Shown: in pieces, positions 35,586-46,720 of the stretch | Layout of the letters: every line of letters begins with the position of its first letter | Position numbering within the stretch: the first letter of the stretch is position 1 | Assembly: GCF_008831285.2 (NCBI RefSeq) | Contig: NC_045138.2 | Coordinates: forward strand, 33,203,934 to 33,267,933 | Reading direction: 5' to 3' | Length of the DNA stretch: 64,000 nucleotides | DNA from: Nymphaea colorata | Lineage: Eukaryota; Streptophyta; Magnoliopsida; Nymphaeales; Nymphaeaceae | Notes under the pieces: generated by a model | What the model saw: only the letters and a program-made list of their open reading frames with translations | Database searches by the model: none | Told to the model about the DNA's origin: nothing | Program-made: the position numbers and the translations under genes

Positions 35586-35740
35586 GCTTCCTGGTCGACT
35601 TTCTTCACTATCTTTAAAGCCTTTTATCATCATATTAGAGCCACCCAGACCCTCAGATTTCCCCTCTAGTGCCTAACGGCCATGGCCCTCCAACTAACGA
35701 GTTTCCTTTGTCATATGTGAATTTTTTTATTGAAGAAAAG

Positions 35741-35777
<37 letters not shown>

Positions 35778-37709
35778 CTGTGACTTAAATGGCAGGGCAA
35801 GTTGAAAATTTTGTCTTTATAACAAATGCTGGACAAAATTATGAACAAGGACTCTTTGTTCTTAGGAATCTTGTCCTAAGGACAAGTGTCTTGAGAACAG
35901 TTGTCCTTGCAACCAAAAGGTATTTATTATTTAAGAGGTCTAACATGGGCTTCATCCCCTCTCACATGATGAAGGGGCTAGTCACATGCTTTGTTCTAAC
36001 AAAGACACTACTTGCCTATCTTTGCGCAAGTCATTGCCTACCTAATAATCAGCCAAGATTTAGGTAAAAATTCACACAAATCAATTTGGATGCCATAACA
36101 TTGTTAGGAACACTAATAAAAACTTGATTTTGCAGTAGAAAACTATATCAAACTACTGTGCGGAAGGAAAGGACAGCCTTGCTGTTCCAAAACCAACGGA
36201 CATCCGCAAGAACATTCATCAAACAGTTCCCTAAGCAAACCTTAAAAGGAAATAACAAGAGCCTTCATAAGAAAACAAATTCAGATAAATTGGCAACCCG
36301 AGACAGCAAAGTATTTTACACTACTCTGAAAAAGTTAAAAATAGAACGAGCTTTTAGGTTCCAGGTTCCATCTAACCGTAGACCAGCTAGATTTTCAACT
36401 GCATCACCAGCTAGATTTTCAACTGCATCGACTACAACCAGGACCACCAACAAGTCGGGACCTGAAGCCAGTCCAGTAGGGATGACAATGGTCGTACTGG
36501 CTAGCTTAGAAACAGAACCAAGATGACAGGACTTGTATTCAGAAAGATCCAGTTTGTACACAAGTTTGTTGTGTACTGGATACATGTTCAGGAGGCAACA
36601 AGGATCTCATCCCAATGTAAATTTTCAAACTTCAACCTAGTTGAACCAGAATCTAGTACCAAAATTTAGAACTATGTCCTCAACTGAATCTGAAATAAGT
36701 AGATTGGACATGGTAAAGCCTGATTTAAATACCAAGTATAACCCTTTCTTATACCAGGATTCAGCCTCCCCCCTCCAAAAAACCCTTGCCAAAACCTGGA
36801 GAAAAACCAGTCAAAGATCTTGAAAAATGTTTTGAAGGTTGTTTTGCCTTTGAAACATATTTTTCGAGCGGGTAGCCAAACACCCCATTTTTTGATCAAT
36901 TTTAGTATTTATTTAGGATTTTTTCAATTCAACATAGTTTATATAGAAAAGTAGAACAAAAATAGCACACCACAAAAACAATTTCTCCTAATGACCACAT
37001 CAACACACAACCACATCAACACGCAACACAACCAGCAGACCCACAAACCTTTTCAGATTTTATTTATCAAAAAATAGAGTAAAGACATTGAAAAATGGAA
37101 ACCAATCAACCATTCGACAAGGCTCCTAAACAAACCATGCCACAATGAAAGTGAGAACTAAACACGACAAGAACTATGTTACAAAACCACTAAAGCAGAA
37201 AAAAAAAAGAAAGAAAAGAATGAACCACTATAAAATCTAACCAACAATTGCCCAACTAAACAAAACTCAAAAAAGTGTAACTAAACATCCTATTGAAAAC
37301 AAATCAAACAAATAACCCTCACCTATGCTGGACATGTAAAATACCTGACTGAGAAACAAGACTAGTCAATTTTGCAAAATGACTGAGAAACAAGACTAGT
37401 CAATTTTGCAAAATGACTGAGAAACAAGACTAGTCAATTTTGCAAAAAACGTCAACATTCAAATCGACCAGTGCTTTTGAAAAAAACTACCCTAAGTCTA
37501 GGTTATGCAGATTGAAGACACTCATTAAGATGGAATAATAGGTCAAGTTTCATATCTTGTCCCACATGGTCTACCTCTCCTGAGACAAAGGAAATAATGG
37601 AGAATTTGTCACATTCAACATGACGGACTAGGTTTGAGGGGTTTCATCTATTCTATGTATGGAATAAGAGATGTCAAGTTTTTACTGTGAAATACTTTAA
37701 AAAATAATC
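35586..37709 (+). repeat. Segmental duplication block B, copy 2 (B')
   Basis: This is the direct-orientation counterpart of 6486-8530 and runs without a break into block A' at 37710. It carries a ~170-bp stretch (about 35890-36065) that is missing from copy 1, or was inserted here. Confidence 0.9.
37346..37447 (+). repeat. 34-bp minisatellite, three copies
   Basis: The same unit as at 8127-8194 but with three copies rather than two. Confidence 0.95.
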
Positions 37710-40700
37710 AATTTAACTCATAAGCTTGAGTGCTTGTGTTGTGCAAATAATATGACCTTCATTTACACACAGTACCTATCAAGTATCAAGTTTCATTTCG
37801 CATCAATGTTGCCGATGCTCTAGAAGGGATGCCTTTCAATTTCCGAAATATGAAGATAAAGGAATCATCCTCGACCTCTTAGATAATAAAAAAAGGAGCA
37901 GATATTGAATCCAAAATCACACATCCACGAAAGATTGTCCCATTCAATCCTTAAGAGTTCAGCCTTCATGTCTTTCACCTCTTGGCAGGCACCTTTTGCT
38001 TTTTTTTTTTCTTTTTTTTTTCTTTTTTTTTTCTTTCTTTTGCATTTGGCTTTTTGCATTTTGATTTTTTTTTCTTGCCTTTGATTCTTTTTCAGGCCGA
38101 CCTTCACCTTTAAGGGAATACCTCACCACCCCAAAGGCTACTACGAAGCTCCACCGCTTTGGTGGTTATGTGTAGCTTTGTCACATCTCCAACCCGCTTC
38201 ACCTTACGGGTTTTCGACATGCCAAAGGTTCATAAGTCATCATCTTCGCGGAATAGACATAAATCACCTATATGCCTACCCGGTACTCTTGATTACTGAC
38301 TCATATGAACGACTACACAAGCCCCGAGCCCATCTCTCAACTCTCATTTTGCTACCTGCCAAGATCTTACAGAGCATTATGGCTTCTCTCTTAGGATATT
38401 TTCATGCTAAATCCTTGTAGATGCTTAATCATCAGAGTCAATAGCATTTCCTAATCTTAATTTTCTCAGTTTCATAGGATTTTTCCTTACTACTCATATC
38501 CAAAAATTTTTCAGTTTTCCTCTTCTATTGATTGACAACAGAAACTTGAAATTCTCCATCTACTCGGGGAGGTACTAAGAATAAAGCAAAGGCATTATCG
38601 TTGTGTGAGAAAACACTTTTCAAACGTTTTTAAACAGAATTGAAGATTTTCTCTTTTATCAAAGTTCTTGACATCAAATGCTATTTCACCAGGAGGAAGG
38701 AACTTTACTCACCTAAAGATAAGGCTGAATCCTGAAATTTTGTGGGCTGACATTAGTGATACTAGGGAAACTTCAGACCAAAAATCAAACTCAAATCCAG
38801 ATTTCAATCCCTAAAGCGAAAGTAAAACAGATTTGCTCTAAAACAAGGGCAGACTTTTCCAGTTCTTATAGGTTCACAAACCCGGGTAAAAAAGACATTA
38901 TATTGTAAAGATATGATACCAAAACTAAGCGCTTGTTAGCTCTATAGAAAAATAGAGGATTTCAGGAAACCAAAATTTACAATTTTTTTTAACAATTCAG
39001 AACAGTTTCTGTAAAAAAAAAAAGTACACAAAGTAGAAGTTCTAAAAGACGGATTTTCCTATTGACATGAAGATCCGTTAAAATCACATCAAACTGTACT
39101 TACATGCAATAAGATCAAAAACATAAAACAGTTCTACTTCATTATGCTTGCAACCAAGATGAAAATACAACTACAGTACGGAGCTTTCATAAGATGCATA
39201 AGAGCTGTCTACAAGGTTATCCACTATCCAGCATTGAAGTGTTCTTCTCACTTGTAGAAACCCACTAACAAGATGCTGTTAACAAATATAAGTTACGAAT
39301 CCGATCATACTGAATTGAAAATTACACCTGAAACTACTGTCAGGGTGAAGTTTCAAAACGTAAGCATGTAATGCTCCAGTTAGTCAGACCTTAATTTTAG
39401 CATCAAAACTATTTCAAAAAACGCTTATTTTGAAGCTAGAATCAGGTGTATTTTATTTTCATGTCAGCAAAAAAAAAAAAAAAAAAAGTCCAGAACCTGT
39501 CGTTCTACACACATTACACTAATGACCGTGAGACCTTAAAACAGAGCTTGAACAGGAAAACGTTTCAAACTTTCAACCAAGCTCCTAATCGCACATTCAA
39601 AGCAAAGATTTCTCGAAAGATTACTCAACTTCTCCCTAAAACAGCCTGCGTTTGCGATTTACGAATCGTCCTTATAGAAGCGTTTGAATTATCGCAAAAC
39701 ATGTGTTATCCGCTCATGTCTGAAATATTGCAAAACCACGTTCTGCTGCCAAATTCTCTTAAAACAAAACCTTGTGGGGTTTCATTCCTGGAACAGAGTG
39801 TAAGCCCTAAAACGGTCGCCAGAAAACGAAAAGACCCTTTTCCGGTCACAAAAAATAAAAGCCCTTAGAAACACAACGATGCAAAACAAACAAACAAACA
39901 AACAAACAAAAAAGGAAATCAGGGAATCAGAACCTCGCGAAACAAAAAGCTGGATGCCTGAGGATTAAAATCACAAGCAACTAGAGGCAGGTAATCTGAA
40001 GTAATCAGGGAATCTACTTCATCGCAGAGGGGAGAGAGAGAAACCTGCAGCCCGTGGAAATCTCAGAGCTTTCCGTTGATGGTGAATACGATGAGAGGGA
40101 CGAAGAGCTCCAGCGTCTTCTTAACAAGTCCATTTTAAAGCAGGCTTGGGGATGAGCTTTGAAGACCTTCACCGCAGCCCGAACACGAAGCAGATGCCAC
40201 CAGACGATAACTGTTAGTCACCGAGGTTGTCCGCTCACCCACGAAGCTGCAGGAGTAGAGCAGGGAGGTGCGATGAGGGAAGCTGCAGGATTAGACCAGG
40301 GAGGTGCGATGAGGGAAGCTGCAGGGCAAGGAAGAGGGGAAACATGTTTGGAAATCACCTCAACGGACAATCTTTTTCATCTTATGTTTGACGGGCAGGA
40401 AAGAACTTGAAAAATTGAATCTTATTATTTATTTGGTAGCCATGGAACGTAATGGAAAAACGGAAATAGAAAGAAAGTGAATCTTCTCTTGCCCGATTTA
40501 AGCGTTTCAAGAAAAAGACAGATTTGAGAAAAAAATACTGTATTTATTCAAAAAAAATTATTTAAAAAATAAACATTGCATTTCCAGCAATTCATGAGTA
40601 ACTTGGGATGAAATTAAACATTTTAAATTTTATAAAATCGTAGTATTTAAACAAGCAAAAGCGCTTATCCAAATATGTAGCTTGAAACTTTGAAGACTAC

Positions 40701-42814
40701 CTATGTCACATTGTTATATATAAAATTTTAAAATGCACATTTAGTTGATGATTAAAAAGAAAATTGCTGAAAGGTATGTCGGTATACTCCGTCCATTTGG
40801 TGCCACGACGCAGGCAAGCATCAGTTATTGTGGGAAATTGTTCACACGGATCCCAATCAAACTTTTCATTTTTCATATGAATATTTCAGAGCAATTTTCA
40901 TAATTTATATATTAATAACTCCTAACAATTTACAAGATGCTGTTAGCTCCGGTTTTTTAGAAGCTCCGAGTGCCTTTTTCTGTTTTATTCAATGTACGTG
41001 CATAATTGCTGTTTCTTTAGTTATCTTTACATATGAAACCATATATTAGTTTTAAGTTAAATGAAGCATTGACGAAAAATCTGAATGGTGGTAACGATTA
41101 TGTAATATTTGGAACAAAAGTTTCAAAGCGTTCAAGATTCGTCGCCTAATTTCAAATGATGGTAGCTGAATTTTGGAATTGTTTTTAACCCTATGATATA
41201 TCCATCAGAATTCTTATAAAATTGCAGAACAAATATATTTAATATTTCTGACGGTTTTCTTACTTCCAACCATATCATAATTATTTATCGGTGGATTCAT
41301 TTTAAAGGAAAACAACAACAAAAACAAGAAAACTCAGAGGAAAACAACAAAAAGAAAATTCGACGGAGTTTGGGGGAAATGGGAGGTTGTCTTTGATTAA
41401 GTTATGGTGCATACACGTAAAAAAACTTTAGAAATTAATGGCCTGCAAATAACATTTTTCATAAAAAACTCTATGGTCCCCGGGCTGCACAACGAATCGA
41501 ACTCGACTTGTTTTTCATATGAGTCGAGCTCGACTTGTATAAATAAGAGTCGAGCTTGGGCTTAATTATTTTACATTAATTACCAAATCAATTACTGGAT
41601 GAAGGAACCATAAACACATTGCCCTTAATACATCAAGGTGAGATCCTTATTACCAAAACCTTCCATCCATAAGACCTATCCAATCTACACTGCACATGTC
41701 ATGCCAGCCCTATTGTAAAAACATATTTAGGATCTTCTTCAAGATGAAGATTGCAGTCTGTTGCAAATTAAAAGAAGACCGGACATGAATGCCGATTTGG
41801 GGAGTGCCAATTTTTGTCCTCTTCCCCTCTCATCGCATTAGTCTTTCTTTGATGGCCATTTTCTATTAACCACTACCTGTCTGAGACTGCAAAATGCCTA
41901 CTCTACAGCTAGAGGGAGGGGTTTGGACTGAGGCACAGCCCAAAAACTTCAAAGCACTTGTTATCAACTGTTTTAACAAAGCCACATAAAATCCAGTATT
42001 CATGATGAACAAGTTTTCTACAAGACAGAAAAGTAGGGTTCCATGCGCCAACAATACAAACAGGAAAAAATTCATCGCATTCATTAGTGGGCTATGAAAT
42101 GGACGACCCGATGGGCTTGCTTGCGGATTTCCCTTTGTGATGACATGCTTCATCCGTAGATACGCAAAACGCAGGCATTCTGCTCCACTTCCAGCCTTTG
42201 TCAAATCTTTCCTAATAGAATTTAGCATCCTGCTTATTACTCGGAATTGAGATGCAATTACCATAACTGGGTCGCATCTTTGCCAGATCCAAGTCGATAT
42301 TTGAGTGGCGAGCATGAATTCGATTGGATGGTTGAAAAATTAAATCAGAAGTAGGATCTGCACAAGTCATTTGTACACGTGCTTGCTTACGGGTAGGTGA
42401 AACCATGCATCCGTAGATCTTGGCTGAGACAACAAGCCGCTGGCTATCTGTGGAAAAATAGTTCGTACAGCTACCTGTTCTGAGGAATTAGCTCATCATT
42501 CTTCTGAGCAAGAAATCCAAACCCCTTCTTCTTCTTCTTCTCTAAAGCCGACCACCAAATCATGGAAGGCAGAATGAAGCGACCTTAATGGGCTGTTGGC
42601 TGAGCATCCCTTGGTCTTCATATAGATAATGCCACTAGTATTGATTTTCCTCAACAGCTTTAGTACTCAGGTCAACAGTATTGGCTCCACTACGTACGCT
42701 CATCTTTCTCCAAACAAATTGCTGCTGTCGTTCAGTGAACGAGAAATAAAACTGGGTATTAAGGGATTAGCGGGTTGGCGTGCGCCAAGGTTCGATGGGT
42801 TTGGAGTGGATTTA
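37710..42814 (+). repeat. Segmental duplication block A, copy 2 (A')
   Basis: Near-identical to 1-5029. Differences are single substitutions, homopolymer length changes (for example the A run near 39470) and two small insertions near 38737 and 39004. Homology ends at TTTGGAGTGGATTT, after which the copies diverge. Here the intact decarboxylase gene follows about 1.1 kb further on. Confidence 0.9.
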
Positions 42815-43933
42815 TTCTATAGTTTCTGGGGCACTATTAAACAAGATCTTACGTGCTTTATTCTATGAGTTTTGTGGAAACTGTAAACTGCCGTGAGCCT
42901 TCCACATTACTGTGATCCTCACGCTGCTTCCGAAGTCGAATGATGCTCCACACATTAGTTATTCCTGCAGCTATATACCTTACTGTTGCCAAGGTTCTTG
43001 CTAATCAGATCGGGGAGGTCATGTCCAAATTGCTATCACCTAGCTATGTCTAGGATACAGAACTCGTTCACTCAATGGAAAATGGTGGTCGTCATTTTTG
43101 TCCTCAAGGTAGCGGATCCGAATAATGCTAGCTAGCTTATGAAGTTGCAGTAGCCCTCCTTAATTCGTCCTTAAGGTCAATTTTGAAATACAATCAAGAA
43201 CCTTTTCACGATAACGACATAAAAACCAAAGTAATACATCAGGAAAGTGAACTCATCGTCATCCCAAAGGATCCAAAGGTCGTCCAAGAAGGAGGTAGTG
43301 CGAGTCAATAGGTACGGGATAAGACAATTGAACTTGTGTTTTAGGTATTGTGGAATTTATTGTGCTGCAAAAGAAGAGGTATTGGTCTGCAAATTAAAGG
43401 ACAGCAGAAATGTTACCCTGAGAAGGCGTTAAACTCACACCTTGGGGGATGTGAAAGGGGGTTTCATATGGTAGTAGGATAAAAATCCCACTCATCACTC
43501 CGAAATTTGTGAAACCTACCTTTCATTTTTTTTTCTTCGACTTTTCCTGTAAATTTGATGACATGTTACAATTGGTTCATGAAATGAAATGGAAAGATGT
43601 CTAGTAAGGGAAGAATGAAAGGGAATTAAAATCATTGAGATCCCGCATTCAGGAAAGATAATGACGCTACTGATCAATAAATAAGCATGTGCATTGATGC
43701 CATCAGAGCCAGCAATTCCACAAGAACTGAAGTTGCTTATTGGCACATACAATTACTTATTGATACCAGAAAGAAAAAAAAACAAGACAAAAACAAAAAT
43801 AAAAGAACCGAAGGCGCCACTAGGATCAGTAGCTAGCATAGGCATACCTTGGAAACAACAGCAAATAAATAAAAGGCACACCCTTATTCTGCTGATGATG
43901 TTCAGTTTGCAGCGGACGTGTTTACTGCATATC
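42815..43933. other. 3' flank of the decarboxylase gene
   Basis: No gene. Positions 43140-43225 carry the flank repeat (TGAAGTTGCAGTAGCCCTCC, then TTAATTCGTCCTTAAGG) shared with 5030-5104 and 46610-46715. The rest is intergenic and probably includes the gene's 3' untranslated region. Confidence 0.6.
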
Positions 43934-45442
43934 TTAAAGGAGTTGAGCTCGCTGGGTGAGAAGGAGACGAGCTTGCTCTTGTATGACTGTCCAAGCTGCA
44001 CGAACATGGCGCTCCTCCGTCAAGGTCGCGCCTATCGCAAATCGAAGTATGTAAGCACCAGCAGCAACAGTATGAGTCATGTAAAGTTTCCCAGTAGAGT
44101 TAACCGCCTCCAGCAGCTTATGATTCATCATCGATCGCAGGCGCTCACTGTCGGACCTAAGCCTGAAGCAGACTAATGCAAATCTTCTAGGTGCCGCAAC
44201 CTCGAACCGCTCATCTGCCTTCACTAGCTTCTCAAAGACCATGGCAAGCATGACATCACTTCGTATATGCTCTTTGAGTTTGTCCATGCCATAGGCCCTG
44301 ATTACAAGCCACAGCTTGATGGATCGGAATCGCCGGCTCAGAGCTATTTGCCAGTCTTTATAGTCGATAACCTTCTTGCATTCACTGGCAGAATTCCTGA
44401 GGTACTCAGGGTTGGTGGACAATGCACTCACAAATGTAGTAGTGTTTTTTATCCAAAGGCAACAGCAGTCCATGTTGGTAAGAAACCATTTGTGAAGATT
44501 CATACTGATGGAGCTTGCGTGTTCCACCCCGTCCAAGTGGTGCCTGAACTCGGGGCATATGCATGCACTTCCAGCATAAGCAGCGTCTACATGGAGCCAC
44601 GCTCCATATCGTTTAGCTATGAGGCCAAGGTCCTCCAGCGGATCCACAGCACCAACACCAGTAGTGCCAATTGTGGCACACAGGTAGAAAGGGATCAAGC
44701 CTTTTGCTATATCATCAGCCATGGCTGCCTGAACTGCAAGCGGCTGTAGGCTATATCCGGTGGCAGCGGATGTGGGCAGCGACCTAAAATTCTGAGGACT
44801 GATTCCAACGATTCTAGCACCCTTTTCTAAGGCGGAGTGTGTTTGGTCAGAGCCATAAACCAGAAGCTTGGTGATGTTGTGGAACCCAACTTTGCTTAGG
44901 ACTTTATCCCTAGCAGCGACCAGGGTACAGACAATTGCTTCGCAAGTGCTTCCATGGAGAACCCCACCTCCTCCATGGCTGGCATTATTAGTAGGGAACA
45001 TGAATGCAGGTGGGAGTTTAAGCATTTGAGCCATCCAGTCCATTACGATGGTCTCGAGCTCGGTCGCAGCGGGAGACGAGACCCAATTAAGTCCGACGAC
45101 GTTGAAACCTCCGCAAAGCATATCTCCTAGGAACCCAGCTGTGCTAGCATTGGTTTGGAAGTAGGCAAAGAAATTGGGGCTCTGCCAATGTGTTAGGCCA
45201 GGGATGATACTGTTCTTGACGTCAAGAAGAATTTTCTCAATGGACTCTGGATAAGTCGGGAAGGTTTCCGGCAATTGCCTTCGCAGATAACCAGGTTCGA
45301 CGGGGCTGAGCACTGGGTAGTCCTCAATGTGCTTATAATAGTCGGCTATGAAATCGACGACTCGATGGGCTTGTTGACAGAATTCCTGAGAGTCCAGCAG
45401 TCTAACACTTTCTTTGGCGTCAATACTGGTGGGGATGGCCAT
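43934..45442 (-). CDS. Tyrosine/aromatic amino acid decarboxylase (group II PLP enzyme)
   Basis: A single 502-codon exon, the usual length for plant TYDC/TDC/AAS proteins, most of which lack introns. The N-terminus has [17 protein letters not shown], then [12 protein letters not shown] (85-96) and SSPAATELE (122-130). DQTHSA (199-204), [10 protein letters not shown] (284-293; D286 pairs with the cofactor pyridine nitrogen) and NLHKWF (315-320; K318 is the Schiff-base lysine) form the PLP site. The C-terminus has [14 protein letters not shown]. The catalytic-loop residue in NPEYL is Tyr347. In this family Tyr there goes with simple decarboxylation, whereas Phe goes with aldehyde synthase activity, so decarboxylase is predicted. 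The product would be a cytosolic enzyme making tyramine or a similar amine from an L-aromatic amino acid. Residues around K318 (HKWFLTN) resemble the Arabidopsis AAS type rather than opium-poppy TYDC. The substrate cannot be fixed from sequence. Confidence 0.95.
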   Translation of the reverse strand: MAIPTSIDAKESVRLLDSQEFCQQAHRVVDFIADYYKHIEDYPVLSPVEPGYLRRQLPETFPTYPESIEKILLDVKNSIIPGLTHWQSPNFFAYFQTNASTAGFLGDMLCGGFNVVGLNWVSSPAATELETIVMDWMAQMLKLPPAFMFPTNNASHGGGGVLHGSTCEAIVCTLVAARDKVLSKVGFHNITKLLVYGSDQTHSALEKGARIVGISPQNFRSLPTSAATGYSLQPLAVQAAMADDIAKGLIPFYLCATIGTTGVGAVDPLEDLGLIAKRYGAWLHVDAAYAGSACICPEFRHHLDGVEHASSISMNLHKWFLTNMDCCCLWIKNTTTFVSALSTNPEYLRNSASECKKVIDYKDWQIALSRRFRSIKLWLVIRAYGMDKLKEHIRSDVMLAMVFEKLVKADERFEVAAPRRFALVCFRLRSDSERLRSMMNHKLLEAVNSTGKLYMTHTVAAGAYILRFAIGATLTEERHVRAAWTVIQEQARLLLTQRAQLL

Positions 45443-46349
45443 GTCAAAATAAAGAAAAAGGAAGAGTAGGGATGGTTCAGGGATGCTGCAGAGAAGGTGG
45501 CAATGGTTTCTTTTTCTTACTGGAAGCTAGAGCGAATTAAGAAGGATGGTGGTGGTGTAGTGAGGTGCTTCGGCGGTGGGAGAAATTGTTAGCACGCACA
45601 GCGGAAATGAGATAGAACAGGAGCAGAGGATATGTATTCTATTAACAGCAGGTGAGAGCTTGTGCTATACAATGGGTAATGGTGCCCTTATATAGAAGAA
45701 AAAGAATCAAGAATCATACGACCAAAAATCAAAGCTGACTTTGTTTCTTTTCGTTTGAGAAGGAGGAGTTCAGTTGCCGGCACTTTTAATCTGTGCATGC
45801 TTTCCATTTAATTAACTCAGCCTCATGACATACATATTTTAGGTTTTTAACTTAATTTTTTCATTCCTTTCTCACGTTATTTCTTTTAAATGATCTTTTC
45901 TTGAATGTTTGTTCAGTGGGAAGCGCAAGCTTCTTGATACAAGGTGCTTCTTGTATCGTTATCCCCCTGATGCAGAAATCCTCTCTGCTGTTAGTGGTAG
46001 TTAGGGCTATCGACCAATCGGATTGGAATTAGATATATATATTAATTATATCCATTTCTTTTATACTCAAACATTGGATTCAAATATGAACGAAGAAAAC
46101 TTATGTCCAAATCTAAATCCACAAATTCGATTTCACAAGCTGAATCTGTTTGGAATTTGATTTTTATATTTACATCTGAATCCCAACTCAAATTTTGAGC
46201 CGAATCCATAACTGATTTTCATAATGTAAAGTGTTGTTTATGAAATGTTTGTGTAAAATAAATTTGAGATGTCATTTATTAAATCCAAATCTGAAACGAT
46301 TTCTTAATTTAGACCAAAAATCCCGCTCATTGAAGTCGTAGACGTTCGA
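45443..46349. other. 5' flank of the decarboxylase gene
   Basis: It contains the candidate TATA box. From about 46010 to 46320 it is AT-rich with repeated AAATC/GAATCC phrases typical of decayed non-autonomous repeats. No gene was seen. Confidence 0.55.
45687..45695 (-). promoter_or_regulatory. Candidate TATA box of the decarboxylase gene
   Basis: On the minus strand CTATATAAG lies about 245 bp upstream of the ATG at 45442. This is a good match to the plant TATA consensus, at a distance that would leave a 5' leader of roughly 200 nt. Confidence 0.55.
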
Positions 46350-46720
46350 CCCTTAGCTAGGAAGGTCATCATTCTGAGCAAGAAATCCAAAAGAGTGCGG
46401 AGGCATTAAATAATTGAAGGGCGTCGCCAATTAAATGTGGTGACCGTCGTATGTGGCTTTTTCATCAGATGGGATCCCACAGGCTCTGAAAATGTTGGTC
46501 CTTTCCATGACATCTGATGTTCATGTCAAGGCCAATCAAATAATTGATTTTCCCTATCAGCTTAAGTACAGAGGTAAGCAGCATTGAGCCATTGCCCTCG
46601 ATATCATGGATCTCAAGAATGCATATGAAATTGCAGTGGCCCTTCTTATTTCGTTCTTAAGGTAATTTTTAAATGCAATGAAGGACTTTTTTCTCGATAA
46701 GAACATAAAAATGGCGGATC
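46350..46720 (+). repeat. Diverged decarboxylase 3'-flank remnant, copy 3
   Basis: CTGAGCAAGAAATCCAA (46377) matches block A at 4715 and A' at 42505. GAAATTGCAGTGGCCCTTCT plus TTCTTAAGGTAATTTTTAAA and CGATAAGAACATAAAAATGG (46628-46715) match 43145-43225 and 5030-5100. The order and orientation are the same, with more divergence than between the other two copies. It lies upstream of the intact gene, where a neighbouring tandem unit's 3' flank would lie. Confidence 0.7.

Noticed and set aside
35586-42814. The B-A unit as an LTR retrotransposon or terminal-inverted-repeat transposon
   Set aside because: No terminal direct or inverted repeats, no target-site duplication and no element-encoded protein were found. 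It behaves as a segmental duplication.
43694-44749. Two 160-codon plus-strand frames over the decarboxylase region
   Set aside because: The frame at 44267-44749 lies wholly within the intact decarboxylase coding sequence on the opposite strand; the one at 43694-44176 overlaps its 3' end and otherwise runs through the A-rich 3' flank. Neither shows a domain.
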